Shown: positions 32,915-40,641 of the stretch, piece by piece
How positions within the stretch are numbered: the first letter of the stretch is position 1
Layout: every line of letters begins with the position of its first letter
Source: an uncultured Prevotella sp.
GTDB lineage: Bacteria > Bacteroidota > Bacteroidia > Bacteroidales > Bacteroidaceae
Direction: 5' to 3'
Assembly (NCBI GenBank): GCA_944320235.1
Contig: CALUGQ010000002.1
Span: 62,001 to 126,000, forward strand
Length of the DNA stretch: 64,000 nt
Translations under genes and position numbers: made by a program
Notes under the pieces: model-generated
Databases searched by the model: none
Seen by the model: the letters and a program-made list of their open reading frames with translations, nothing else
What the model was told of the DNA's origin: nothing

Positions 32915-34072
32915 CTACTTTCTGAAATAAACATTCGTGAGCTGCTTGTAACCGCTGAATACAGCGTAGATACCTGGCCGTGTCTCTCTCACCTGCAAAT
33001 CCTCTACGCGACCGAAACGCTTGTAGTTGCCGCATAAATCGACAATCCAAGACGTTTTGCCCTCGTATGGACGTATCGCCCTGCCCACCATCTGATAGTA
33101 CAATGCAAGCGACATGGTAGGCCGTGCCAGCACCACCGTGGCCAGTTCAGGAAAGTCAAATCCCGTGGTAAGCACCCCGACGTTCGCCACTACGTTTATC
33201 TTCTTCGCCTTGAACGCCTTTAATATCGCCTCGCGCTGCTGCTTCGGCGTGTTACTGCTTACCACCGCCGCACGTCCGCCCAATGCCCGTGCCACGTATT
33301 CCGCCTCCTCAATGAAGCGCGTGAACACGAGAATGGACGTGCGCCCTGCCACCAACAGCCTCTGCACGATGTTTTCCAGCGTGTCGTTGAACTTAATTTC
33401 CCGATAGTGGTTTCTTACGCTCGCGTCCGTGTAGTCCGCGCCCGTGCTGTTCACTTTCAGACGGCTGGTATCGACCACGTTCAACTGGTAGTAGTTCATG
33501 TTGGCCAAGTAGCCGCGCGAGAGCAACGTGCCGACCTGTACGCAGTACAGCATCTCGTTGAATATGCGTGGGTTCGTCCGCGTGATGAAACGGAGCATGG
33601 AGCCGTAGAAACGGTTGCTGTACAGGCGGTACGGCGTGGCCGTCAGCCCCAGCACCTTGCACCCGACCGTTTCGATGAAGTCTTTGTACATCCCTGCCTC
33701 CGCGTTAACGTAATGGCATTCGTCGATTATCGCGTAGCGGAAGCGGCGAAAAAAGTCCTTGCAGTTCTTTACGCTGCCAATCGTGGCGAACGTGATTGTT
33801 GACACCTGCTTTCGGTTGAACGAGGCCGAGAATATCCCTACGTCCGTCAACACGCCGTAGGAACACAGCTTTTCGTAGTTCTGCTCCAGTATCTCCTTGC
33901 TTGGCTGGAAGATGAGCACTGGCGCGTTCAGCCGCAGTGCTATGTTGGCTATCACGAGGCTCTTTCCCGACCCTGTCGGCAGGACTATCAGCCCGTTTTT
34001 CTTGCTCCCTGACGAGAAGAAGCGAGCCGCCGCGTCCACGGCCTCCCTTTGGTAATCTCTTAACTCATACAT
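32915..34072 (-). CDS. SF2 DEAD/DEAH-type helicase
   Basis: A 385-residue helicase with motif I PTGSGKS (residues 32-38), motif II DECH (117-120), motif III LTATPYR and motif VI QMVGRAIRP. The start RDYQREAV is the Q-like motif of UvrB/RecQ-type SF2 proteins. In phage genomes such helicases assist replication, recombination or repair. It starts 87 bases after a spacer with a tRNA-like element and precedes the initiator gene. No nuclease or zinc domain is attached. Confidence 0.9.
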   Translation of the reverse strand: MYELRDYQREAVDAAARFFSSGSKKNGLIVLPTGSGKSLVIANIALRLNAPVLIFQPSKEILEQNYEKLCSYGVLTDVGIFSASFNRKQVSTITFATIGSVKNCKDFFRRFRYAIIDECHYVNAEAGMYKDFIETVGCKVLGLTATPYRLYSNRFYGSMLRFITRTNPRIFNEMLYCVQVGTLLSRGYLANMNYYQLNVVDTSRLKVNSTGADYTDASVRNHYREIKFNDTLENIVQRLLVAGRTSILVFTRFIEEAEYVARALGGRAAVVSSNTPKQQREAILKAFKAKKINVVANVGVLTTGFDFPELATVVLARPTMSLALYYQMVGRAIRPYEGKTSWIVDLCGNYKRFGRVEDLQVRETRPGIYAVFSGYKQLTNVYFRK

Positions 34073-34092
34073 ATTCGTAATTGTTTTCTTTG

Positions 34093-34146
34093 TGCGGACG
34101 GCAGGGGTCGAACCTGCCTTGCAGCCCTCTGTCTTGCCGCGTCCGC
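34093..34146 (-). ncRNA. Short tRNA-like element, second copy
   Basis: On the minus strand GCGGACG and CGTCCGC form a perfect 7 bp acceptor-like stem, followed by A as discriminator, and GCAGG-TTCGACC-CCTGC is a perfect T-arm. Only 22 nt separate them, so the D-arm and anticodon arm are missing. It lies between the helicase gene and the next upstream gene. Both elements share a GCAAG stretch just before the T-arm. Confidence 0.45.
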
Positions 34147-34159
34147 TACCATTCTTGGC

Positions 34160-34903
34160 TTACTGCTCGATTATCACGATGTCGGGGCATGTCAGGCGTA
34201 TGCGTTCCAAAACCTCGTCAATAATCGTGTCGCGTGTCTCAATGATTAACTCGTTGCTCTGCGCCGATACGAGCGTACAGGTGAAGTCGTTCGGGTTGAC
34301 GTACACCTCCACTTGCACCGTCTGTTTCTCGCACCCCTTGAACACTGGGATTACGAGGTTGAACGCTTCGGGCAAGTTCGACTGCACTACTTGGTTCACG
34401 AGGATGCGGCGGTCGCCGCGCTTGTTGTCGCTGTTCTCGATTTCCTTGTCAACCTTGGCCTTGAAGTTCTGCAAGTCCGTGACGAGCTTCATTGCCACGC
34501 TCCTGTTCTCGAAGTAAGCCCTGTTCATCTTAAACAGTTCTGCCATCTCGAAGTTGGTGATGTATTCGCCGCCATTGATGCCGAACTTGTTGTATTCGGG
34601 CGACAGCTCAAGCTTTCCGTAAACCGTCGTTCCGTAGTAGTTGCTTTCGTCCGTCCGCAACGAGATTATCATCTTTTCGCGGTTCACCTCCACGTAGCAC
34701 TCCTTTTGGTTGATGGTGTCCGCCCGCTTTTCAATCCAACGGGCTGGCGCGTCTATCGTGCCAAGCAACTGCACCTTTTCAGGCTCGTGCAACGGCAACG
34801 CCTGACCCTCCCTGATAATGATTGAGCCGTTCAACGGCGTTACTGACTCTGCCAATGTTTCCGCGATGTTCTTTGCGATTTCCGCTTTTACTTCTTTCTG
34901 CAT
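34160..34903 (-). CDS. Conserved phage protein of unknown function
   Basis: A 247-residue protein, mostly alpha/beta, resembling in layout small phage proteins near recombination genes (DUF2303-like layout, weak). The C-terminal half has an acidic LNQVVQSNLPEAFNLVIPVFKG region. It lies in the recombination block between the helicase and the coiled-coil gene. Function not assigned. Confidence 0.6.
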   Translation of the reverse strand: MQKEVKAEIAKNIAETLAESVTPLNGSIIIREGQALPLHEPEKVQLLGTIDAPARWIEKRADTINQKECYVEVNREKMIISLRTDESNYYGTTVYGKLELSPEYNKFGINGGEYITNFEMAELFKMNRAYFENRSVAMKLVTDLQNFKAKVDKEIENSDNKRGDRRILVNQVVQSNLPEAFNLVIPVFKGCEKQTVQVEVYVNPNDFTCTLVSAQSNELIIETRDTIIDEVLERIRLTCPDIVIIEQ

Positions 34904-34924
34904 GATGTTTTTGTTTTAATCGGT

Positions 34925-35347
34925 TTAACCATTTGTTCCTGTTCTCTGCAATCTGAATACGTTGGGGCTTTTCTCCTCTGGCCGTGCAGGGCGTTGGTAA
35001 ACCAACACGCCCTCCGCGTTGTAGTAGCCCACCTCGTCGCCGTCAACGAACTTAAAGCAATTCTCGGTGACAAATTCGCTCTTTTCTTTGAGCTGTTTCG
35101 TCACTCCGTCGTTTTCCTCTTCCAACTGCTTAATCTGCTCATTGTAGAGTTTGTTCTGCGCCCGTTTGTCGGCTCGCACGTCGCGCAGTTGGATGTTGTT
35201 CTCAACGAGCTTATCTTTCAGCTCCTCTATTTGCTCATTGGCAAGCGGTTTGACGTAGCCCAGTTCCTCGACCGCGTCGCAGTTGTCACGCAGGAATGCG
35301 GTGCGTTCCGCAATGTTCCCGTACTCTTGTCCTAATACTTTGTCCAT
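34925..35347 (-). CDS. Coiled-coil phage protein
   Basis: A 140-residue protein with a long charged coiled coil at residues about 35-90 (EELKDKLVENNIQLRDVRADKRAQNKL) and a short beta C-terminus (GYYNAEGVLVYQRPARP). No family recognised; it may be a structural or adaptor protein of the recombination block. Confidence 0.6.
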   Translation of the reverse strand: MDKVLGQEYGNIAERTAFLRDNCDAVEELGYVKPLANEQIEELKDKLVENNIQLRDVRADKRAQNKLYNEQIKQLEEENDGVTKQLKEKSEFVTENCFKFVDGDEVGYYNAEGVLVYQRPARPEEKSPNVFRLQRTGTNG

Positions 35348-35395
35348 AATTATTTGGTTTTGGGTGGCCGTCCATTCGGGCGGCCACGGGTGAAA

Positions 35396-35980
35396 CTATT
35401 TCTTTCTGATCAGGAGGAAGTCCGCCCAAATGTCCGTGAACTGCTTGCCGCAATACTCCGCGAGCGCGTCGCTTTTTAAGCAAAGGCGAGAGCCGACGGA
35501 CGTATCCGAAGACGAGGGGGTGTCAGACGAGTACGCATAGGCGAAGCCCGCATAGTCTGTCTGATACTTCTCGGTGCTTACCATGTTCCGCTCCTTTAAT
35601 TCGCTTGCTTCCATATTGTCGATTTCCTTTCGTGTGTAGAGCCAGTGCCACGGGTAATAGCGTTCCTCATCTTCGGTGAATTGAGGCTCCCAGCCCTCGT
35701 TGAGGGCGGCTATGATTACCCTTAGCTGCAAGTACGCCTCTAAGTCGGGAGAAAGGTTTTCACCCAAATGCCATTCCCTGACCAACGGGTGTTCTTCGCC
35801 GAGTGCCATCATTGCATCCTCGAAAGTCTTGATGCGGTCGCGGACATCTTTCGGCTTAAACAATTCCTTGCCAAACAGATTTTCGAGGAACTTCATGTAT
35901 GCAGCTGCATTCGCTTTCCGTGCTTCCTCATAAGAGGCCAGCACGTTACTTTTCTTGATTTCGATTGTTTCGTTGTTCAT
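35396..35980 (-). CDS. Hypothetical early phage protein
   Basis: A 194-residue acidic protein with FGKELFKPKDVRDRIKTFED near residue 35, a WHWLYTRKEIDNM motif and a Ser-rich low-complexity stretch (YSSDTPSSSDTSVGS). It is related in general to phage proteins next to recombination genes, function unknown. It overlaps the small upstream gene by 35 bases. Confidence 0.6.
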   Translation of the reverse strand: MNNETIEIKKSNVLASYEEARKANAAAYMKFLENLFGKELFKPKDVRDRIKTFEDAMMALGEEHPLVREWHLGENLSPDLEAYLQLRVIIAALNEGWEPQFTEDEERYYPWHWLYTRKEIDNMEASELKERNMVSTEKYQTDYAGFAYAYSSDTPSSSDTSVGSRLCLKSDALAEYCGKQFTDIWADFLLIRKK

Positions 35981-36161
35981 CTTTGATTGCTTTTACTAAT
36001 TCGTTACTTATTTCTTTATTCTCTTTGAGCTTCCTGACGAGCAATCCAGCGCGGCGTTTTAGGTTGTATATCCGATTGCTGCCTCCGTCGGCTGTCAACT
36101 CGATAAAGGCTGTCAGGAACTCCACCGCTTCGCGCCGCTGCTGGTTGCTTATCAGGTGCAT
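35946..36161 (-). CDS. Small basic helical phage protein
   Basis: A 71-residue protein, Arg/Lys/Asn-rich, with a helical ELTADGGSNRIYNLKRRAGLLVRKL centre. It sits between the SSB-like gene and the hypothetical gene, overlapping the latter. Function unknown. Confidence 0.55.
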   Translation of the reverse strand: MHLISNQQRREAVEFLTAFIELTADGGSNRIYNLKRRAGLLVRKLKENKEISNELVKAIKDEQRNNRNQEK

Positions 36162-36165
36162 GTCC

Positions 36166-36462
36166 TTAGAATGGTAAATCGTCTTTATCTGACTGAACGT
36201 TGGCTGGTTGCCCGTACCCCGTGCCTGCCTGCGCCTGCTGGGGCTGCATTTGGCTCGGCTTCAAATCTCCGATGTAGTAGTTCACGCCGCTGCGCTGCAG
36301 CTCTTTCTTGCAGTACGCCTTAATGTAGTGCGTGTAGCCGAACTGGGAAACCTCGCGCCGTGCGTTGACGACAACGTTCAGGTACTTCTTTCCGTTCTTC
36401 CCGACCGTTATCAGTTCCTTTGGAATGTCGGTCAGGCATATAGAGCCATACAGATTTTCCAT
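36166..36462 (-). CDS. SSB-like single-stranded DNA-binding protein
   Basis: A 98-residue protein with a short OB-like core (ENLYGSICLTDIPKELITV, then LNVVVNARREVSQFGYTHYIKAYC), a Gln/Pro/Gly-rich tail and an acidic C-terminus ending DDLPF, like the DDIPF tip of bacterial SSB that recruits replication partners. Its place beside the exonuclease and SSAP candidate supports a recombination/replication role. It is shorter than canonical SSB, so direct DNA binding is inferred. Confidence 0.7.
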   Translation of the reverse strand: MENLYGSICLTDIPKELITVGKNGKKYLNVVVNARREVSQFGYTHYIKAYCKKELQRSGVNYYIGDLKPSQMQPQQAQAGTGYGQPANVQSDKDDLPF

Positions 36463-36469
36463 CGCGCCG

Positions 36470-37417
36470 TCACTTTAAGAGGAATGTTCGTGGCCCAGCC
36501 TTGGTGTACTGGTAGCTTTGGTACAGTTCGTGGTTTTCTGCTGCAAACTTCTTTTCGTCGAAACATGTCCTGCCCTTTGACGCTTTCCATGTCGCGAGCG
36601 GCTTTACCGAGTTCGGCGCAACAAGTGCTTCCGCGTCACCCATCGCCATTTTGATAGCGGCTTCCAACTCTTTCTTTCGGGTATCAAGTCCGCTAAGTTC
36701 CTCTTTCAGCTCTTTCAGCTGTCGGCAGTCTTCAATCAGCTCATCCGTGGCTTCCAGCACCTTGCCTGCGACGTGGCGTGGGTTTTTCAACAGCACATCG
36801 TCAACGTTGACGGGCAGCGGCTCTTGGTCGCCAATGATGTAATCGCGCCAAAACTTCTCAACCTCTCCAATCATCCACGTGTAGAACTCTTTGTCGAACA
36901 TAAAGTCCTTAAAGCCGAACTTCCTGCCCATTGTCAGCCATGCCAACGCTCCCTGCGGAAGCTCCGCCACACCCAGCTGATACTGGAGCTGGCAGAACCA
37001 ATGCTGCGGTACGCTGTCCTCGTCAATCTCCATTTGCGTAGTCTTGCACTCCAGTATGCCTTTGTTGCGGTCGTTTTTCGGCATGTCGGGAATCCAATAC
37101 GTGCGGTCGGGCGAAACTCGCAGAAACGGCCTCTCATTGTTCACTATCAGCCAGTCACCTGCGCTGCGCTTGATTATCTCCTTTCCCGTTTCATCGCGGT
37201 AAAACAGGCTGACCGCATCCTCCAAGTAATGCCCTGCTTTCATCGCGAAGTTTTCCTGCTTCGGAGCGTCAAGCCCTTTCTTCCTGCGCCACAGCTGGTA
37301 TGGCGTTTCAAACGGGTTTAACCCCAGTATCGTGCCGACTTCGGACGAGCCGATACCTTTCTCTCTGTGCTGCAACCACTCTTTGCGGTCTTGCGGTCTG
37401 ATAATTGTGTAACTCAT
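36470..37417 (-). CDS. YqaJ/lambda-type alkaline exonuclease
   Basis: A 315-residue nuclease with the YqaJ motifs: RKEWLQHREKGIGSSEVGTILGLN, then a REL-like segment, KGILECKTTQMEID with the catalytic Glu and Lys, and PQHWFCQLQYQL. Such exonucleases resect double-stranded ends for a single-strand annealing protein. The next gene in the run (37693-38613) is a candidate annealing partner. Order and motifs are convincing. Confidence 0.9.
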   Translation of the reverse strand: MSYTIIRPQDRKEWLQHREKGIGSSEVGTILGLNPFETPYQLWRRKKGLDAPKQENFAMKAGHYLEDAVSLFYRDETGKEIIKRSAGDWLIVNNERPFLRVSPDRTYWIPDMPKNDRNKGILECKTTQMEIDEDSVPQHWFCQLQYQLGVAELPQGALAWLTMGRKFGFKDFMFDKEFYTWMIGEVEKFWRDYIIGDQEPLPVNVDDVLLKNPRHVAGKVLEATDELIEDCRQLKELKEELSGLDTRKKELEAAIKMAMGDAEALVAPNSVKPLATWKASKGRTCFDEKKFAAENHELYQSYQYTKAGPRTFLLK

Positions 37418-37665
37418 TTCTCTATGATTTTTTCGATAAAACTTTTCATCATTGCTTCCTTTACCATTCTTTTGAATGGCTCGCTTTCATTAAGTAAGGC
37501 CTTTATGGCTTCCGTCAGTCTGTTGTGCTTTCCGAGTATTGCGGCGTTCGAGCACAGCATTTGTTCATCTTCCGATGAGTTCTCTACGAGGATGACTATT
37601 GCAGCCTTTCCCTCACCGTCCTTTGCCCATTGGTCGACGGTCTTGATTACATCTTTTGCATTCAT
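37414..37665 (-). CDS. Small phage protein beside exonuclease
   Basis: An 83-residue helical protein (VIKTVDQWAKDGEGKAAIVILVENS), overlapping the exonuclease gene by 4 bases. It may be a nuclease cofactor or regulator; no motif. Confidence 0.6.
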   Translation of the reverse strand: MNAKDVIKTVDQWAKDGEGKAAIVILVENSSEDEQMLCSNAAILGKHNRLTEAIKALLNESEPFKRMVKEAMMKSFIEKIIEK

Positions 37666-37692
37666 TGTTGTTGTGGTTTTAAGTTGTTATTA

Positions 37693-38613
37693 TTATTGTT
37701 TGATTTCTCCTGTTTCGGGGTCAACATTGGCCGGAACTTCATCGGCTGACTTTTCCGTGGAATTTCCGCCATTTCCCGTGGCGTTTTCCGCGACTTTTCC
37801 GCCGCTTGAACGTTTTGCAGCCTCCGCTGCTTTGGCCTTGATAGCCTCCGCCTTTTTCTTGGCTTCCTCTGCCTGTCTGCGTTCCTCAATCGGTTTGATG
37901 AAGCTCTCCTTAACGGTGGTCGTTCCCTCCTTTATTGCGTTGGCTGTCGCCCTAAGCTCAAACACGGCTTCCTTGTCTATCTCCTCAACTTTCGTTATTC
38001 CGAGGTATTCCAGCAGCATTTCTTTCGTAACTCCGAGCTTGGCGAAGTATGCTATCATATTCTGACGGCTCGTTTCGAGGTCGAGCGACTGGCCGAGGGC
38101 GACTTTCTTCACCTCCGCAATGACTTTCTTTGTCACGGCCTTTGGCACGACTTTCAGCACCGCATTACGGTAGGCTATGGCCGATGCGGCGTTGCCCGTC
38201 ACAACCTGCATATCCTCTGAAAAGGTCTTGCCGTACTTGTCCGTGATGCGGCGTTTCACCTCCACGCTGACGGCCACATTCGTTTCGAGGTCGTGGCATA
38301 CGCCCTGCGCCGTGATTGTCTTTCCGTCGTTGCCGATGATGCGCGTCTGCACACGGAGGTTGCCCCATGCCCCTGCGATGATTTCCGACATCCTGACCGA
38401 CAGCCCCTCGATGGTTGAGCCGCCGCGTTTGAGAACGTAGAAACAATCTTCCGCAGTTTCCGTGTCCATTGTGGCATACGTGAGGATTTTGTTCAACACT
38501 TCGGGCAGGTTTCGTGGGTACTGCTTGGCAGTGCTAACCTGTACATCCACTTCGCTGCGGTTTATTGCTTGCAGCATTTCCGCCTGTTGGATTTCGATAA
38601 TTTCGTTACTCAT
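37693..38613 (-). CDS. Single-strand annealing protein candidate (RecT/ERF-like)
   Basis: A 306-residue protein starting ATG at 38613. The N-terminal 190 residues are a compact alpha/beta domain with FYVLKRGGSTIEGLSVRMSEIIAGAWGN and GNAASAIAYRNAVLKVVPKAV. The rest is a coiled, Lys/Ala-rich tail with a charged end. Position next to YqaJ exonuclease and an SSB-like gene fits a phage annealing protein. An EGLSVR segment near an IIAGAWGN turn resembles RecT/ERF-type proteins from memory. Confirmation needs a profile search. Confidence 0.65.
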   Translation of the reverse strand: MSNEIIEIQQAEMLQAINRSEVDVQVSTAKQYPRNLPEVLNKILTYATMDTETAEDCFYVLKRGGSTIEGLSVRMSEIIAGAWGNLRVQTRIIGNDGKTITAQGVCHDLETNVAVSVEVKRRITDKYGKTFSEDMQVVTGNAASAIAYRNAVLKVVPKAVTKKVIAEVKKVALGQSLDLETSRQNMIAYFAKLGVTKEMLLEYLGITKVEEIDKEAVFELRATANAIKEGTTTVKESFIKPIEERRQAEEAKKKAEAIKAKAAEAAKRSSGGKVAENATGNGGNSTEKSADEVPANVDPETGEIKQ

Positions 38614-38651
38614 ACTCTTTTTGTTTAATTGATTTATAATGTTTCTAACTC

Positions 38652-38852
38652 TTAAAGCTGCGCCCTCCAAAAGCGCACTATCTCGCTCCCCTTGTAGAAC
38701 TTTCGGGCAGTCTCCCTGCGGAAGCCGCACTTGATTAGCCCAAGCTCTGTGTACCGATGCAGCGTGTTTCGGTGTATGCCGAGTGCCGTGCAGGTCTGCG
38801 ATACTGAATAACGCCCGTCGGCTGTTACCCGTGGTTCTGTCGCCGTTATCAT
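38652..38852 (-). CDS. MerR-like/HTH_17 excisionase-type protein
   Basis: A 66-residue DNA-binding protein starting ATG at 38852. It has the HTH_17 pattern YSVSQTCTALGIHRNTLHRYTELGLIKCG followed by GSEIVRFWRAQL, as in phage excisionases and small regulators. It overlaps the preceding membrane protein gene by 4 bases. Recombination direction or early gene control is possible. Confidence 0.75.
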   Translation of the reverse strand: MITATEPRVTADGRYSVSQTCTALGIHRNTLHRYTELGLIKCGFRRETARKFYKGSEIVRFWRAQL

Positions 38853-39040
38853 TTCTCGCCTCCTTTCATTTCCCTTACTGATATCCTTATCAGGTTGTAG
38901 CCCAAAAGTCCTATGAGCCCGAAACAAATCACGTAAAACGTATCGTAGCCCCCTGCAACTAATCGGACTATCATGTATGCAGCCCAAAGCAGCATTCCTG
39001 CCGCTACTGCCAGTTGTAAAACCGATGTGAACTTTTCCAT
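38849..39040 (-). CDS. Small two-helix membrane protein
   Basis: A 63-residue protein with two membrane segments (VLQLAVAAGMLLWAAYMIVRLV and VICFGLIGLLGYNLI) and a basic C-terminus. ATG at 39040 is used; longer frames lack a sensible start. Its place in the early block suggests superinfection exclusion or host membrane modification rather than lysis, which is inference. Confidence 0.6.
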   Translation of the reverse strand: MEKFTSVLQLAVAAGMLLWAAYMIVRLVAGGYDTFYVICFGLIGLLGYNLIRISVREMKGGEK

Positions 39041-39060
39041 AACCTCGTAAATTAAAAGGT

Positions 39061-39270
39061 TTATTTTGCCGCCTCGTAAAGACCTCGCGAGGTCAGCACG
39101 TTCTTGATACCCGGAACGGTCATGCCGTACTGCTTTGCCAGTATCGACATTATCCTGTATGGCTTGCATTCGGGGTGCTGGTTGCTTAGGCCGAGGTAAG
39201 CACGGCATATCGCCATGTGCTTTTCCTCACGCGCCTTTTCCGTCGGTGTTCTTACGTCTATTGTTTCCAT
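39061..39270 (-). CDS. Small HTH-like protein
   Basis: A 69-residue protein whose C-terminal part IMSILAKQYGMTVPGIKNVLTSRGLY has helix-turn-helix spacing. It follows the next early gene closely. Likely a small early regulator; partner unknown. Confidence 0.65.
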   Translation of the reverse strand: METIDVRTPTEKAREEKHMAICRAYLGLSNQHPECKPYRIMSILAKQYGMTVPGIKNVLTSRGLYEAAK

Positions 39271-39291
39271 TGTTCTTTATGTTTTTTGTTG

Positions 39292-39495
39292 TTAGAAATC
39301 TTTGTCAAATTGGAATGTTGTAATCCTTACCTTGATGTTCTTGCTACCTGCCGTCTTGAATGCCGACCCTGTCATTGCGTCCTCGACTTTCAGCAGGTCG
39401 AGCAGGTGCTGTTCAAGTTCCTGCGGAACGGGAAACGTAACCTCTTTCCATTGCTTCCCGTCCCTAATCTCGATGCGTAATTTTCTCTCTGTCAT
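39292..39495 (-). CDS. Small hypothetical early protein
   Basis: A 67-residue beta-rich protein starting ATG at 39495, which overlaps the upstream gene as ATGA. Contains LRIEIRDGKQWKEVTFPVPQELE. Function unknown. Confidence 0.6.
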   Translation of the reverse strand: MTERKLRIEIRDGKQWKEVTFPVPQELEQHLLDLLKVEDAMTGSAFKTAGSKNIKVRITTFQFDKDF

Positions 39496-39881
39496 TTCTT
39501 CAAAAGAATTTCGTTCAATGCTTCTCGCTCGTCTTTCCACAGTTCGTAACCCTTGTTGATTTTCCTACGCAGGTACTCTCTCTCTCCAATCATCTTGTAA
39601 ACCTGCTGGCGTATAGTGCTGTCGCTGTATTCGTCCGCCATGTTTATAAGCAGGTCTATTGTCTCCTCACGCTCGCTGTTCAAGACGTGCAGCCTGTCGC
39701 TCTGAGCGTCCGCCTTGTCGTACAGGGCTTTGATTATCTCGCTGTCCTTGTGCTTCTTGTAGTCTGCACAGAAGCGGTCTTTGTCAAGCTCTCCCGACAT
39801 CATGTAGAGGTCGTTGGCTACCTCGAACTCATCGCCCGTAACCTTGCGGCCTATCCGTTCTTCAAATTCTTTCTGTGTCAT
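39492..39881 (-). CDS. Hypothetical early protein
   Basis: A 129-residue charged, helical protein (RKVTGDEFEVANDLYMMSGELDKDRFC). It resembles small early genes in Bacteroides phages but has no known role. It follows a structured spacer and the first early gene. Confidence 0.65.
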   Translation of the reverse strand: MTQKEFEERIGRKVTGDEFEVANDLYMMSGELDKDRFCADYKKHKDSEIIKALYDKADAQSDRLHVLNSEREETIDLLINMADEYSDSTIRQQVYKMIGEREYLRRKINKGYELWKDEREALNEILLKK

Positions 39882-39950
39882 ATCCTTATCCGTTTAATGT
39901 TATTCGTTCCCAGCCTCCTATCGAAAGGACACGGCTAAACCGCGCTGGGA

Positions 39951-40115
39951 TTACAGCCGTTCAAAGACCTGCTTCATCGTCATGTTCTCGTAGTCTATCC
40001 CTGCTTTCCGTATCAGCCTTAACTCTTTTTGCGTCAGGTACAGACCGATGTAGCCTTTCCATCCGTTGAACTCTCCAAGCTCATTCAATTTGGCCTTAAT
40101 CTTTTTTATTTCCAT
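39951..40115 (-). CDS. Small first early protein
   Basis: A 54-residue protein from ATG at 40115 to TAA at 39951. It reads MEIKKIKAKLNELGEFNGWK and ends MTMKQVFERL. It is the first gene after the leftward early promoter at 40199-40230 and is well set for early expression. It is basic and helical, without a named family. Confidence 0.6.
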   Translation of the reverse strand: MEIKKIKAKLNELGEFNGWKGYIGLYLTQKELRLIRKAGIDYENMTMKQVFERL

Positions 40116-40155
40116 TTTTTCCTCAACTTTTTAGTTTATTCTCGATTTTTATTCG

Positions 40156-40163
40156 TACTTTTG
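40156..40163 (+). promoter_or_regulatory. Candidate repressor promoter (-7 element)
   Basis: TACTTTTG on the plus strand fits TAnnTTTG, about 115 bases before the repressor ATG. A weak TTTA-like -33 lies upstream. The leader then passes three operator-like GTTTCA sites. Confidence 0.4.
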
Positions 40164-40181
40164 AAAACGCTTTTGCTTCTT

Positions 40182-40273
40182 GTTTCAAAATCACGATGCA
40201 AAATTAAACAAAAAGTTTCATTCAAACAAATTTTTAAGAGAAAAAGTTTCAGCGATTGTAATAAAAAGTTTCA
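40182..40273. promoter_or_regulatory. Operator-like AAAGTTTCA repeats
   Basis: GTTTCA occurs four times: 40182-40187 and within AAAAGTTTCA-type sites at 40211-40220, 40241-40251 and 40263-40273. The site at 40211-40220 lies between the -33 and -7 elements of the leftward promoter, and the last one is just before the repressor ATG. This is the expected pattern for repressor operators controlling both directions. Confidence 0.55.
40199..40230 (-). promoter_or_regulatory. Leftward early promoter
   Basis: On the minus strand TTTG (40230-40227), a 20-base spacer and TAATTTTG (40206-40199) match Bacteroidetes consensus. It directs the early genes starting at 40115. An operator-like GTTTCA site is inside the spacer. 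Confidence 0.7.
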
Positions 40274-40277
40274 GTGT

Positions 40278-40634
40278 ATGGCTAATTTGCAGTTAATCAA
40301 GGATATAGCCGAACAGAAAAATATACCGTTGGCTACTATTGCGTCTGAGCTGGGTATCACGCCGCAGGCTCTCTCTAAGCTCATGCGTAATAATTCGACC
40401 AAAATAGATACATTGGAGAAAATAGCACAGATACTTAAAGTTTCAGTAACCGTGTTTTTCGATGATGGTGTTAATGGTGGTGTGCGGTTTGCTCGCGCTT
40501 CCGAAAATGGGATGGCAAATGCAGGCGACAATGTTACCCTAAGCAAAGAGAGTGAAAATTTCCTCGCGCTCTTGGCGAAAAAGGACGAGCAAATTGACCG
40601 TCTGCTTTCGATAATTGAAAAACTTAATAAATAG
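40278..40634 (+). CDS. XRE-family phage repressor
   Basis: A 118-residue regulator starting ATG at 40278. The N-terminal HTH runs through IPLATIASELGITPQALSKLMRNN (residues about 15-40) in a Cro/C1-type XRE fold. The C-terminal part has a short coiled coil (AKKDEQIDRLLSIIEKLNK) for dimerisation and lacks an S24 peptidase domain, so RecA-driven autocleavage is not expected. It is divergent from the early operon, with repeated GTTTCA sites between, fitting a lysogeny maintenance repressor. Confidence 0.8.
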   Translation: MANLQLIKDIAEQKNIPLATIASELGITPQALSKLMRNNSTKIDTLEKIAQILKVSVTVFFDDGVNGGVRFARASENGMANAGDNVTLSKESENFLALLAKKDEQIDRLLSIIEKLNK

Positions 40635-40641
40635 AAGCGAC

